In this document: one piece after another, positions 25,097 through 35,862 of the stretch
How the letters are laid out: the number at the start of each line of letters is the position of its first letter
Numbering within the stretch: the stretch's first letter is position 1
DNA from: Chamaecrista fasciculata
Lineage: Eukaryota; Streptophyta; Magnoliopsida; Fabales; Fabaceae
DNA: 64,000 bases
Assembly (NCBI GenBank): GCA_003254925.1
Contig: QANZ01004029.1
Location: 1 to 64,000 of the forward strand
Direction: 5' to 3'
Notes under the pieces: generated by a model
What the model saw: only the letters and a program-made list of their open reading frames with translations
Databases searched by the model: none
Told to the model about the DNA's origin: nothing
Program-made: the position numbers and the translations under genes

Positions 25097-25386
25097 CTCC
25101 CTTCGATTCTATATATCTAGTGTTTAAGGTAGATACACACAGACCAAGGGAATGATTAGCTCACCTAAAATGAAGAGAAAAATAAGATAAAAAGACTAAA
25201 CTATCCCTATTAAATTACTCCTAGTTAGTCACATAAGTCAATAGTAGCTTTGGTTACTCATAGACAAATATAGGGGTAGAATGGTACAAAAATAATTAAT
25301 GTTCTCTTGAATTTATAAAACATAAAATATTTTGAAACAAAAAAAGTTCTCCAAAACATCATATATATATATAGAACCGGAGGAAG
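25097..25386. mobile_element. Stowaway-like MITE (Tc1/mariner)
   Basis: TA target sites lie at 25095-25096 and 25387-25388. Terminal inverted repeats CTCCCTTCGATTCTATATAT and ATATATAGAACCGGAGGAAG are close to the classical Stowaway CTCCCTCCGTTTC end. The interior (AATGATTAGCTCACCTAAAA, AACATCATATATA) matches 11172-11444 inverted. Confidence 0.9.
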
Positions 25387-25442
25387 TAATATTTATTTTA
25401 TTATATAAAAAATATAAAATATGTATGTATTAATATTATTTT

Positions 25443-26440
25443 GGCCAAAGTGCGAATTTGGTCCTGTAATTTTGCTCCAGTTCCAAAATTAGTCCTATAA
25501 CTTTTTTTGTCTCGAATTTGGTCATGTATCTTTGCTCTAGGTCCTAAATCAGTCCTATATCTTTTTTTGTCTCAGTTTTGGTCCCATATGTTTTTTAAAC
25601 CTCCCACCGTTAGTCCTCCGTCTATTTTAAACTACAGTTTAGTCCTGAAAACTTCAAGTCCTTTCACTTTAATCCTTGACTATTAAAATGAAAGTGAAAG
25701 AGCATCTCTGAAGATTCTCAAACCTTATATCTTGGTCCCTAATCCATGAATTCTTCATGAAATGGAATAGAAATGCAAAAACAACACAAATTAAAGCAAA
25801 TGACAGAGGAACCAAAACTAAAAATGCATAAAATTTAAAACCCACCGGAAAATGCCCCAAACTCGCCAGAAAACGTACGGAAATCGCCGAGAAACTCAAG
25901 AACTCATCCAAAAACCTCAATTCTCACTGAAATCTCACTCAAATAATCACCCTCAAATGCTTTAAAAAAGAATTTTCGAAAATCCAAACTTTTGACGAGA
26001 GAGGTGATAGAAAAAATCTAAGGGATTTTAGAACTGCTCTCTCGAAATCACCAAATGTACGGGAATCTTTTATCATCTCCCTCTTCAAAAGTTTGAATTT
26101 TCAAAAATTCTTTTTTAAAGCATTTGAGGGCAATTATTTGAGTAAGATTTCAGTGAAAATTGGAATTTTTTAATGAGTTTTTGAGTTTATCGGCGATTTT
26201 CGTACGTTTTTCGGTGGATTTTAAATTTTCTGCGTTTTCAGTTTTGGTCCCTCTGTCATTTGCTTTTAATTTGTTTTTTTTTTCATTTCTATTCCATTTC
26301 ATGAAGAATTCACGGATTAGGGACCAAAATGTAAGGTTTGAGAATCTTCAAAGATGCTCTTTCACTTTCATTTTGATAATCAAGGACTAAAGTGAAAGGG
26401 ACTTGAAGTTTTTAGGACTAAATTAAATTTATAAACAATT
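25443..26440. mobile_element. Large palindromic element, about 400-bp arms
   Basis: Sequence from about 25625 to 26020 is repeated in reverse complement from about 26065 to 26432, turning over near 26040. Matching pieces include ATGAATTCTTCATGAAATGG / CCATTTCATGAAGAATTCAC and AAATGCTTTAAAAAAGAATT / AATTCTTTTTTAAAGCATTT. The left side continues with GGTCC-type units (25443-25620), but the right counterpart is not clear beyond 26432. No transposase is visible. Confidence 0.75.
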
Positions 26441-27087
26441 TAAAAATACTCGATTTGGTCTAATTAGACTATTTTTTTGGCCAACTTTAGTCTAATTAGA
26501 CTCAGTAACTTGACATGTCTTAATTATAACTTAATTAGTCAGCTCTAAGTTCACAGAAATAGATCTTCTACATTTTTTCACTTTACATCTTTAGATATTT
26601 TAGAAAGAGAAAATGAGTCCCAAATTCACACTTACTTTCTATATTTCTTATTTTCTCTCTCTAAAATCCAAGTTGACACAAAATTCAGTGTCCTAACCAT
26701 GTGCACTGCTGAAAAATAGAGTAGAAATTGAACTGTGAATAGAGAGGAATGAGATGAGGCCAATAGCATAGGAAGATACAAAAGCAAATGGAATACAGTC
26801 TGTTAAGAACCACTCACATATTGTTCACAACTTCTGTTTGTCACCCCACTATGTATTATACCCATACCCATACCCATACCCTCCCTTCTTTTTCTATCAC
26901 CAAATTAAATCTACACCAAAATATCTTTCATCCATAAAATTTAATTAATTACACAAACTTATAACCTACCTCTATATTTTACTCTCCCACACTTTAATAT
27001 ATAATTTATAGTTTGCATTTTGATCGATATTTACTCTCCCACACTTAAATATATTTTCCTTCGTGTGTATATATATATATATATATT
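26441..27087. other. Gene-free spacer
   Basis: No gene was recognised. It holds a short CCCATA tandem repeat at 26861-26881 and a TA microsatellite at about 27067-27085. Confidence 0.45.
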
Positions 27088-27431
27088 GCTAAAGTGCACT
27101 TTTGGTCCTATAACTTTGGCAAAGGTCTTAATTTGGTCCCATAACTTTTTTGTTACAATTTTGGTCCTATAACTTTGGCAAAGGTCTCAATTTGGTGTCA
27201 TAACTCTTTTTGTTACAATTTTGGTCCTATATCTTCTTAAAATGTCCCACGTTGGTCCCAAGCTTATTTTCATCCATATTTTTTTACCGTTAAAGATGAT
27301 CTGACATATTGAGTTGAATGATGATGTGACAAATATGGGTGAAGTGGATTTAACGACAGATAATGGATGAAAATCATATTGGAATCAATGATGAGACATT
27401 TTCATAAGTTATGGACCAAAAGTGCACTTTA
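27088..27431. mobile_element. Foldback element inserted in a TA microsatellite
   Basis: The ends TAAAGTGCACTTTTGGTCC and GGACCAAAAGTGCACTTTA are perfect inverse copies. The left arm has two direct repeats of about 58 bp of the TTTTGGTCCTATAACTTTGG type. TA repeats flank both sides (about 27067-27085 and 27432-27452), so the exact target duplication cannot be resolved. Confidence 0.72.
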
Positions 27432-27627
27432 ATATATATATATATATATATATAAAACTTAAAGAGAAAGATGATCTTCATATTTCTAATATGAGCCAAC
27501 AAATAAAGAGAAAGATAAGCCTCTCATAGAAATAGAAGCCACTATGAGGAAATGCAATCAAACACACGATTCCCTATGTGCATATGGATAAGATGTCATG
27601 TTTACCAAATTTTGTTATTTATAATTA

Positions 27628-28693
27628 GGGTGCGTTTGTCTATAAATTATAATTTCATTACAATCCCATTATAATTTCATTATCCCCATTTTCATTACAT
27701 AACTTAAGCTATAGTGCTATTTGGGTGTTTGTTTTTCAATTATAAAGTCATTACAAAAATTACACTTCATTACAAACTCATTTCATTACAATATTTCATA
27801 CCCAATTACTAACATACCCCTACTCAAATACCTATAATTACCTATACTCTAATACAAATATAAAAAANNNNNNNNNNNNNNNNNNNNNNNNNNNNNNNNN
27901 NNNNNNNNNNNNNNNNNNNNNNNNNNNNNNNNNNNNNNNNNNNNNNNNNNNNNNNNNNNNNNNNNNNNNNNNNNNNNNNNNNNNNNNNNNNNNNNNNNNN
28001 NNNNNNNNNNNNNNNNNNNNNNNNNNNNNNNNNNNNNNNNNNNNNNNNNNNNNNNNNNNNNNNNNNNNNNNNNNNNNNNNNNNNNNNNNNNNNNNNNNNN
28101 NNNNNNNNNNNNNNNNNNNNNNNNNNNNNNNNNNNNNNNNNNNNNNNNNNNNNNNNNNNNNNNNNNNNNNNNNNNNNNNNNNNNNNNNNNNNNNNNNNNN
28201 NNNNNNNNNNNNNNNNNNNNNNNNNNNNNNNNNNNNNNNNNNNNNNNNNNNNNNNNNNNNNNNNNNNNNNNNNNNNNNNNNNNNNNNNNNNNNNNNNNNN
28301 NNNNNNNNNNNNNNNNNNNNNNNNNNNNNNNNNNNNNNNNNNNNNNNNNNNNNNNNNNNNNNNNNNNNNNNNNNNNNNNNNNNNNNNNNNNNNNNNNNNN
28401 NNNNNNNNNNNNNNNNNNNNNNNNNNNNNNNNNNNNNNNNNNNNNNNNNNNTATCTATTTCCATTATCAATTATCAATTTTACCCCTATACAATTTAAAA
28501 AAACCATATATTTATTTCAACCAACCACAATCATTACATACCCTTTTTCATAATTTCACATCCTATTTTTTTCATTACATCTCAAACTAATCCAAACACC
28601 ATTTTCATTACATTTTCATTACATAATTTTCTCATTACCATTTCATTACATAAAATCATCATTTCATTACCTACTTCTAATCCAAACACACCC
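27628..28693. mobile_element. PIF/Harbinger (Tourist-like) non-autonomous element
   Basis: TTA target duplications sit at 27625-27627 and 28694-28696. Ends are GGGTGCGTTTG and CAAACACACCC. Both arms are rich in TTTCATTACA-type units in inverse orientation. The middle is an assembly gap (27868-28451), so its true length and any coding part are unknown. It is the same family as 12392-13986. Confidence 0.8.
27868..28451. other. Assembly gap of 584 N
   Basis: Unread bases inside the Harbinger-like element. Any reading frame across it is an artefact. Confidence 0.99.
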
Positions 28694-28696
28694 TTA

Positions 28697-29151
28697 GTTG
28701 ATATCATATATAATAAAATAGACACATCTACTGAATATCCCGTTAAGGATAGTATAATTATATGATCGACTCCACCTGATATCCTTAATATTCTCATATT
28801 ATGTATATTAGTTGGACATGGATTCTCCATTTCTCCTTAGTGTATTATAAGTGTAATTTTAGGAAAAAAAAAAAAAATGTTAGTGAAACCCATATTTCTA
28901 ACATTTTCTCTTTTAGTATTTTATATATAATGCACTCTAGTTGATCTAAATTATAAAGATGTTCATCAGATGCTTGAACAATTTCGAACAATATTTAAAA
29001 CTAAATTGATGTACTCATCAAATTGAAAAGTCTTAATTGAATAAAATCAAATTAATAAATAATAGTTCTTATGGTTCAATTTGAGCGACTTAAATATTTA
29101 ATTATTTTCTTATTAATCAACGAGAAAATTAGACAGATCAATAAAAATAAA
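28697..29151. other. Gene-free spacer
   Basis: AT-rich sequence with a poly-A run near 28865. I see no gene or element here. Confidence 0.45.
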
Positions 29152-29542
29152 GGGTAAATTCCACTTTAGTACGCTGTTCTATGAACCAATTTCACTTTGG
29201 TACCTTGTTCTTTCAAAAGTGACACTTTGGTACCCTGTTTTTTCAAAAATATCATTTTGGTACCCTGTTCTTTCAAAAGTGACATTTTGGCACCCTGTTC
29301 TTTGGACCAAGTGACACTTTGGTACTCTGTTCTTTCACTATTTTTTACCCTATTCTATCTTTTTTAGGGTACCAAAGTGTCACTTGATCTAAAGAACAAA
29401 GTATCAAAATGTCACTTCTGAAAGAACAAGGTACCAAAATGACATTTTTGAAAGAACAGGGTACCAAAGTGTCACTTTTGAAAGAACAGGGTACCAAAGT
29501 GGAATTGGTCTATAAAACAGGGTACCAAAGTGGAATTTACCC
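29152..29542. mobile_element. MULE-like foldback, GGGTAAATTCCACTTT ends (GGTACC family)
   Basis: It is flanked by the identical 9-mer AAAAATAAA (29143-29151 and 29543-29551). Ends GGGTAAATTCCACTTT and AAAGTGGAATTTACCC are inverse copies. Each arm is a tandem array of units of about 30 bp reading CACTTTGGTACCYTGTTCTT followed by TCAAAAGTGA, so the whole 391 bp folds on itself. It lies just upstream of the aspartyl protease gene, about 115 bp before its TATA box. Confidence 0.88.
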
Positions 29543-29657
29543 AAAAATAAATAAATCGTAGAAGTGTGTGGGAAATTTCCTATAGGTACATTTACAAATT
29601 TCCTTCTTTTCTTTTTTTGGTTTGTTAATAATAAAGTGTAAACGACAACCCCTGGTC

Positions 29658-29667
29658 TATATATAAA
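29658..29667 (+). promoter_or_regulatory. TATA box of the aspartyl protease gene
   Basis: TATATATAAA lies about 60-70 bases before the ATG at 29726, a usual plant core-promoter position for a short 5' leader. Confidence 0.6.
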
Positions 29668-29725
29668 GAGTGTAGTAGGCAATTACAAATCCCAAAGCAG
29701 CCAAAAGGGCGAAAACCTCAAAACC

Positions 29726-32533
29726 ATGAGAACCATTCTCTTTCTCTTGTTCATCTTCTTGTTTATCGAAGCCCATGGCTTAAACTCAAAGCAAGAGCAT
29801 GATGGTTCAACCCTCCAACTCCAAGTGTTCCATACCATCAAGCCCAAACTCTCTTGGCAACAGACCGTGATTGAGCAACAAGCCAATGACGGAGCCAGGG
29901 CTCAGTACTTATCGAGCCTGGTGGCTAAGCGCTCCATCGTGCCCATCGCGTCGGGAAGACAAATCACACAGAGCCCAACTTACATAGTTCGAGCCATTAT
30001 TGGGACCCCTCCTCAGAGCTTGTTGCTAGCCATGGACACTAGTAATGACGCTGCTTGGGTCCCTTGTTCTGGTTGTCTTGGATGCTCTTCTTCTACTCTT
30101 TTCACTCCTTCTTCTTCTTCTTCCTTCAACAATATCTCTTGTGCTCATCCTCTTTGTAAACAGGTGATCAAAACATTATCTATCTTCTTCTCTGTTTTTG
30201 ATATCTATTCAATTGTTTTATGCTATTATAGAGAATCATTAATTTTTATTAAAATCATTCAAACATCTATAATAAGCCAGACAGTGTACTGTGATGTCAC
30301 ATTGTCACGTGATGAGACCAATTGTTCAACAAGTCTCTTTCATACTCACATGCTCTGCGGTTCCACTCCCTAGTTTTTCAAACATTATAGCTTTCATTCA
30401 TTGTTTCCCTTGTCTTTACTCTTCAAATCCCTTATTTTTCTCAAACTTTTGCTACTTAATTGTACTCTTCTATTATTTCTCTTTGAAACAATAACAAACT
30501 CACTTTTATGAGTTTATCCCACGATATTGTTCGAAATATTTTAATTATTTGTTTTGGTTGAATCATATGGGCCCCTACCCCTACTACGCTCTGTTCTGAC
30601 TTCTGAATGAGCGTGGGGTTCAGTGACCCATCACATTTGGGCCCATACCTGTATTTCATTGATTCGGTGCTCTCACGCCTCAATTCATGCCCACACAAGT
30701 TCACGAGACTCACATTCACAAAACGTTACTTACCTTTTCATGACCTTCACCAAAAAGAAAAAGGTGAATTAAACTTTATTATCTGATTTTATGGATCGAT
30801 TTTACTTTGGTATTATGTTATTTCACAATTAATCTGTTATCATGTTTTATCTTTTTTAAAATACCAAAGTGTTAACGGTGCAAAGAATAGGATACAAAAA
30901 TATCACTTTTGAAAAAACAAGATACCAAAATGTTAACAGTGCAAAGATCAGAGTATCAATGTGAAATTGGTCTATAGAACAAGATACCAAAGTGGTGGGT
31001 TATTTGTAAGTTAACTTTTTGAACTCAAAAATCTGTTCTAAACGTCATCCCCACTTAAAATTTTTGTTATGAAAATAAAAAAACATTACTCACCTTTTTT
31101 TTTTTTTTTTTTTCTATTTTCAGGTTCCTAGCCCTAGTTGCGATGGCAGCACATGCAGTTTCAACCTCACCTACGGTGGCTCCTCCATCTCTTCCACTTT
31201 GGTCCAAGACACCCTCACTTTAGCCACCGACCCAATTCAGGGCTACACCTTGGGCTGCATTCAGAAGGCTACGGGCTCATCCTTACCCTCTCAGGGCCTT
31301 TTGGGCCTGGGCCGAGGCCCATTGTCTCTCCTCTCTCAGACCCAAAGTCTCTACCAATCCACATTCTCTTACTGCTTGCCCAGCTTCAAATCTGTTAACT
31401 TCTCTGGATCCTTGAGGCTTGGGCCTGTGGCCCAGCCCATTAGGATCAAGTTTACTCCTCTCTTGAAAAATCCTCGAAGACCTTCACTCTACTATGTCAA
31501 CTTGGTGGCTATTAAGGTTGGCCGGAAAACCGTCGACATCCCGCCGGAGGCTTTGGCGTTCAACACCACCACTGGCGCCGGCACTATCTTTGATTCCGGT
31601 AATGCATGCCTCTCTCAAACTCTCACTTAAGGAAGGAAAACAACAATGAAAAAACCCATGATTTTCCTATTAAAATTTGTGCATATTCATCATTATATAG
31701 ATATTGTGTCATAAAATTGTTATGGTATCATATAAGTGTCTATTAGATCTTTGAGATCCAAATTGTGGATTTGATCATGTGACTTTTTCATCTTAGATTG
31801 ATTTTTTTTTTTTCTTGTCCTTTTTGAACTTTCAAACCTAGTTATGCTCTTCTCACATTATTGTATTGTATTGTGTACCATTAATCAAGTCCAATTAGAC
31901 GGTTATGCTTTATGAACGAAAGCAAGCCAATCAAGTTTGAAATTAGGTCAAAAAGACAAAAAAAAAAAGCCATACATACAGCTCCAATTCTCTTTGGTCT
32001 CTTTTGTTTGTTTGTCTCTTTTTCTGTAAATCACATTCACACATGTCCTTTTGGAACAAATAAAGTACACCTTAATTTAGAAAGTTAACTAACCCAACTA
32101 CACCAACTATACATATATATATCTATGTATAACTTGGTCTAATTTTCAATTTTTGATGTAATCATGCATATCAGGTACTGTATACACTCGTCTAGTTGAA
32201 CCAGCTTACATTGCATTAAGAGATGAATTTCGAAAACGAGTGGGTCCAAATCTTACAGTGACAAGTCTAGGAGGATTTGACACATGTTACAATGTTCCAA
32301 TAGTGGCACCACCAATAACATTCATGTTCTTAGGCATGAATGTAACACTACCACAAGACAACTACTTAATACATAGCACTGCTGGCAGCACCACGTGTCT
32401 CGCCATGGCTGCAGCACCCAACAACGTTAACTCAGTGCTCAATGTGATAGCCAACTTACAGCAACAAAATCATCGTATTCTCTATGATATCCCCAACTCA
32501 AGGCTTGGTGTTGCACGTGAGACTTGCACGTGA
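29726..32533 (+). CDS. Pepsin-like aspartyl protease, AED3-type, secreted
   Basis: Coding exons 29726-30163, 31124-31598 and 32175-32533 join in phase with GT-AG borders and give 423 residues. A signal peptide is evident (MRTILFLLFIFLFIEAHG). A prosegment of about 60 residues follows, then YIVRAIIGTPPQSLLLAMDT with the first catalytic Asp at residue 104 in the form DTSND, and the cysteine-rich CSGCLGCSSST typical of plant atypical (A1B) proteases. The second active site IFDSGTVYTRL has Asp at residue 303, at the exon 2/3 border. The flap-side GLLGLGRGPLSLLSQT and C-terminal NVIANLQQQNHRILYD blocks are present. It most resembles Arabidopsis AED3, an apoplastic protein of systemic immunity; that role is inferred from the family. 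Intron 1 holds a foldback remnant. Confidence 0.93.
30763..31010. repeat. Degenerate GGTACC-family foldback in protease intron 1
   Basis: Units such as ACTTTGGTATTATGTTATTT, AATACCAAAGTGTTAACGG and CAAGATACCAAAATGTTAAC follow the pattern of 29152-29542 and 35051-35455. The left arm is shortened and no target duplication was found. Confidence 0.65.
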
Positions 32534-32862
32534 TCATCATCATCATAGAGAAAAATTAGTTGGTCTTTGTTTTGGATTTGTTGCTAATTGTTGTTATGTA
32601 GGAGATTAGTGGGGCTGTGTGTAAGGAATCAGATTCAAGTTTTGAGAAGTTGTTGGAGCTTATTTACTTACTTGTTTTCTTTAGATTTGGAATAATGTGT
32701 AATGTGTGTACGCGTTTGGAGGGTTTTATTATGGGCCTAGCTGTTAGCAAGTCGCCATCTGTGTGATTTTGAATTGTGATATTATGTGTTTTCTTATTCT
32801 AATTATGTGATTCAGATAATGACTTATCTAACATCTCAATCTGATTTATGTTTTTATTTAAT

Positions 32863-33213
32863 AGGCAATAATATTATTGGTATTCTTAAAGTAGCGATTC
32901 TTTTCATCGTAACCTTAAAGTAATTTTTTGGATCAATTGTACTTTTAAAGTATAGGGTTAGTTTCACTTATACTCCCAAAGTGTTTTTTAGTAAATTATA
33001 CTCTCAATGTTTCACATTTGATTCAATTGTACTCAAAATAATCCTCACATTGAGGATACAAAAAAGAAATATTGAGGGTATAATTGACTCAAAAAAACTT
33101 TGGGGTTATAATTAAAACTAAACTCATATTTTGATGTACAATTGACCAAAAACAATTTTGGAGTACAACTAGAAAATGATTACATACTTTGGAGATTCTA
33201 AGAGTACTTTTGC
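32863..33213. mobile_element. MULE-like foldback, TACTCTYAAAGTA type
   Basis: The flanking 9-mers TTATTTAAT (32854-32862) and TTATTTGAT (33214-33222) agree at 8 of 9. Arms contain TCTTAAAGTAGCGATTC, TCAATTGTACTTTTAAAGTA and the inverse GTACAATTGACCAAAAACAA, CATACTTTGGAGATTC. It lies 3' of the protease gene. Confidence 0.72.
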
Positions 33214-33249
33214 TTATTTGATACTAAACAAATAAATGTCAAAAACCTA

Positions 33250-33582
33250 TTTTGCTTTCTAATGTTTAGCTAAAGTTCTGTTTTGGTCTCTAATTTTTTT
33301 TGTTCTGTTTGGTTCTTAATGTTTCTTAAAAATTTCGTCATTTGTTTCGATTCCATGTTCGATTTGCCAATGACTCCAATTTGACAAAGAAAGAACTCAT
33401 CAAATTTAATTCGTAACCTTGATTTAATCATATTCGGATTTGAAATGAAAAAGATATGATCATATTCAATAGTTAAGGACCAATGATGAAAGTTTTAAGA
33501 AACATTAAAGACTATAACAGAATGAAAAAGTAATAGGGTCTAAAAAAAACTTTAGATAAGACAAAAGTAAGTTTTTTACCAT
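33250..33582. mobile_element. Foldback element, GTTTTGGTCTCTAAT type
   Basis: Left CAAAAACCTATTTTGCTTTC is answered by right CAAAAGTAAGTTTTTTACC. Inner TTTAGCTAAAGTTCTGTTTT is answered by AAACTTTAGATAAGAC. The centre again has GAAATGAAAAAGATATGATC as in the 10-kb and 13-kb copies. Ends are approximate. Confidence 0.58.
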
Positions 33583-33994
33583 AGATAAATAAGAATATAA
33601 GATTAGTATTTAACTTCTGGGGACTTGAAGGGGCAAGTTGCTGCATTTGGGAAATGGAAGTATTTGTTTCAATAGTAGTCAATCTACTTTAACTTCTCAA
33701 CATACATATATAGATAACTATGAGAAACAATTCTTTAAAATAAAAAAAAAACAATGCTTTCTACAATAATAAAAAAGTGTAATAATTATATGGTTAAATT
33801 GATAGTTTAGGCATAGTTATTGAAGTTTTAATTAAGCTTGACCTTAGTACAAGTTGCTCACCCAACCTTGATTGACTTTACTTGTCTGAAAAATGGGTGG
33901 TTTTGTGGAAGGTAACATAGAGTACATAATTTGCACTTCTAGGAAGGTAAGACCCAGAGAAAGAAAATGAAATGGATTTTTTTTTAAAAAATGT

Positions 33995-34277
33995 GTTGTG
34001 AATATTTGTATTAATTAGGATATCAATTAGGAATTGATTGGATAGCAATTAGGGATTGATTGTAGCTGAATATTTATTCTCATTTATCTTGTTTCCTAGA
34101 ATAGATTGAAAACTCTTGTATAAATACCCTATCATTTTCATGAATAAAACAACACAATTTCTCTCACTTATCATAGTATCAATATAATATACAATCAATC
34201 CCTAATTGCTATCAATCCCTAATTGCTATCCAATCAATTCCTAATTGATATCCTAATTAATACAAATATTCACAACA
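33995..34277. mobile_element. LTR-derived hairpin insertion (fossil)
   Basis: It begins TGTTGTGAATATTTG and ends CAAATATTCACAACA, with the 5-bp target duplication AAATG on both sides (33990-33994 and 34278-34282). Arms of about 70 bp are near-perfect inverse copies. The middle has TATAAATA and AATAAAA signals followed by a tract resembling an LTR end and a tRNA-Met primer site. This fits an LTR joined to an inverted partial LTR. No coding part is present. The near-identical arms suggest a fairly recent event. Confidence 0.68.
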
Positions 34278-34282
34278 AAATG

Positions 34283-35050
34283 GAAGAATATTAAATAATA
34301 CTTGTTTGAAGTATTCCTTAATTTACTGGGAAAGAATGAGAAGGAAAGAGGGTGGAAGAATAGTCAATTGATTTACTTTTTTAAACTACAGTTTTCTATC
34401 TGAAATTTAGATCATACAGTATATTATATTATATTTAGAATATAATATTTTTGTTGCAAAATTTTATATTAATAATATAAATTATATAAAATATAGGAGG
34501 AGATAATAAATAAATAAGTTTTTATTATTTTAAACTGTTGTACATTTAAAATTACATAAACAAAAGTAGAAGTCAAACTTGCTAATGTCAATTATTAAAC
34601 TAGACCTTCTATATACAACTCAGATGCACTAAATTAAAATGTTACTCAAGTATTTTATTGAATTTTGGTGAAATCATGCTAAACCAATTAAGTATAGCTA
34701 TATTTTATAAAACGTATAGTTTATTTAAAAAAAAATATCTCACAAGTATGATTTAATCTCCAAATATTAAAAATATATATTAAAATTTTAAATTTTTTTA
34801 TAAATATCAATTATTTATTTTATAAAATATTATCCTGAATATTAAATCATTAATAATTTTTAAATAAAAATAAGGACCAATAAATCTATTTATAATTATT
34901 TTTCTCTAAAATATGATATGAAGACAGAGTTATTTTAATTATTGAAAAATGTAAATAATAATTTTATTTTTATTGATTAGGTAAATATTTTTAAATTATG
35001 TGTGACTACATTAAAAAGTTTTAACAGATAATGTTTGTTGACAAATTTTA
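34283..35050. other. Gene-free AT-rich spacer
   Basis: Very AT-rich. I see no gene or element in it. Confidence 0.45.
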
Positions 35051-35455
35051 TGGTAAATTACACTATGATATCCTGTTTTATAAACCGATTTCATTTTGAT
35101 TACTTGTTCTTTTAGAAGTGACACTTTGGTATCTTATTCTTTGTACATTTAACATTTTGGTACTATGTTCTTTTAAAAACAATGTTTTGGTACCATGATC
35201 TTTACACCGTTAACACTTTGGTACCATGTTTTTTTAAAAGCAATGTTTTGGTACCATGTTTTAGTACCTTAACAGAGATAGGACATGGTAGCAAATCGTG
35301 AAAGAATATGGTACCAAAATGAAATTGATCCATAGAACATGGTACCAAAGCGCTAATGATGCAAAGAATAGGGTATCAAAATGTTAACGGTGCAAAGAAC
35401 AGGGTACCAAAATGAAATCGGTTCATAGAACAGGATATCAAAATGTAATTTACCC
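35051..35455. mobile_element. MULE-like foldback, GGTAAATTACACT ends (GGTACC family)
   Basis: The flanking 9-mers CAAATTTTA (35042-35050) and TAAATTTTA (35456-35464) agree at 8 of 9. Ends are GGTAAATTACACTATGATAT and ATATCAAAATGTAATTTACC. Inner units are ACTTTGGTACCATGTT and inverses. It is homologous to 29152-29542 and lies about 350 bp upstream of the ARM gene coding start. Confidence 0.82.
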
Positions 35456-35862
35456 TAAATTTTATGATTAAAAAATAATTCGGTACAGGAATTTTTTCCA
35501 TTATGGTGAGAACTAGAATGAAAGGAATCTTTGAAGCCTAATTGGCTAATTGTCTTCTTCTCCATAATGTCCGTAGTACCCTTAGAAGCTGACAGCGCCG
35601 ACGCCATTATCATTCATCAACTCGAAGGTTGAAGCTTCATTGAAGACGGTGAGCCCACTTTCGTCTTTTCACTCTCTCATCCAGCAAATGCTCGTCCTTT
35701 TCCTCTCTCTCACCAGATTTCGCTTTCTTTATCTGCTCTCTCTCTCTCTCTCTCCTTTCGCTTTCACCCACTCCACCATTCTTATCCCTACCAAACCAAA
35801 CCCTGAAAGAAAACCCCATTTCCCAAATCCCTCAAAAATTGCAGAACAAATTCGAGATTCTC

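Noticed and set aside
25669-26390. Two similar small proteins on opposite strands (83 and 76 residues)
   Set aside because: They are the same palindromic DNA read from both sides; there is no start context, family motif or gene structure.
27838-28507. Long minus-strand frames of about 210-221 residues
   Set aside because: They are almost wholly N; the open frame is an artefact of the gap.
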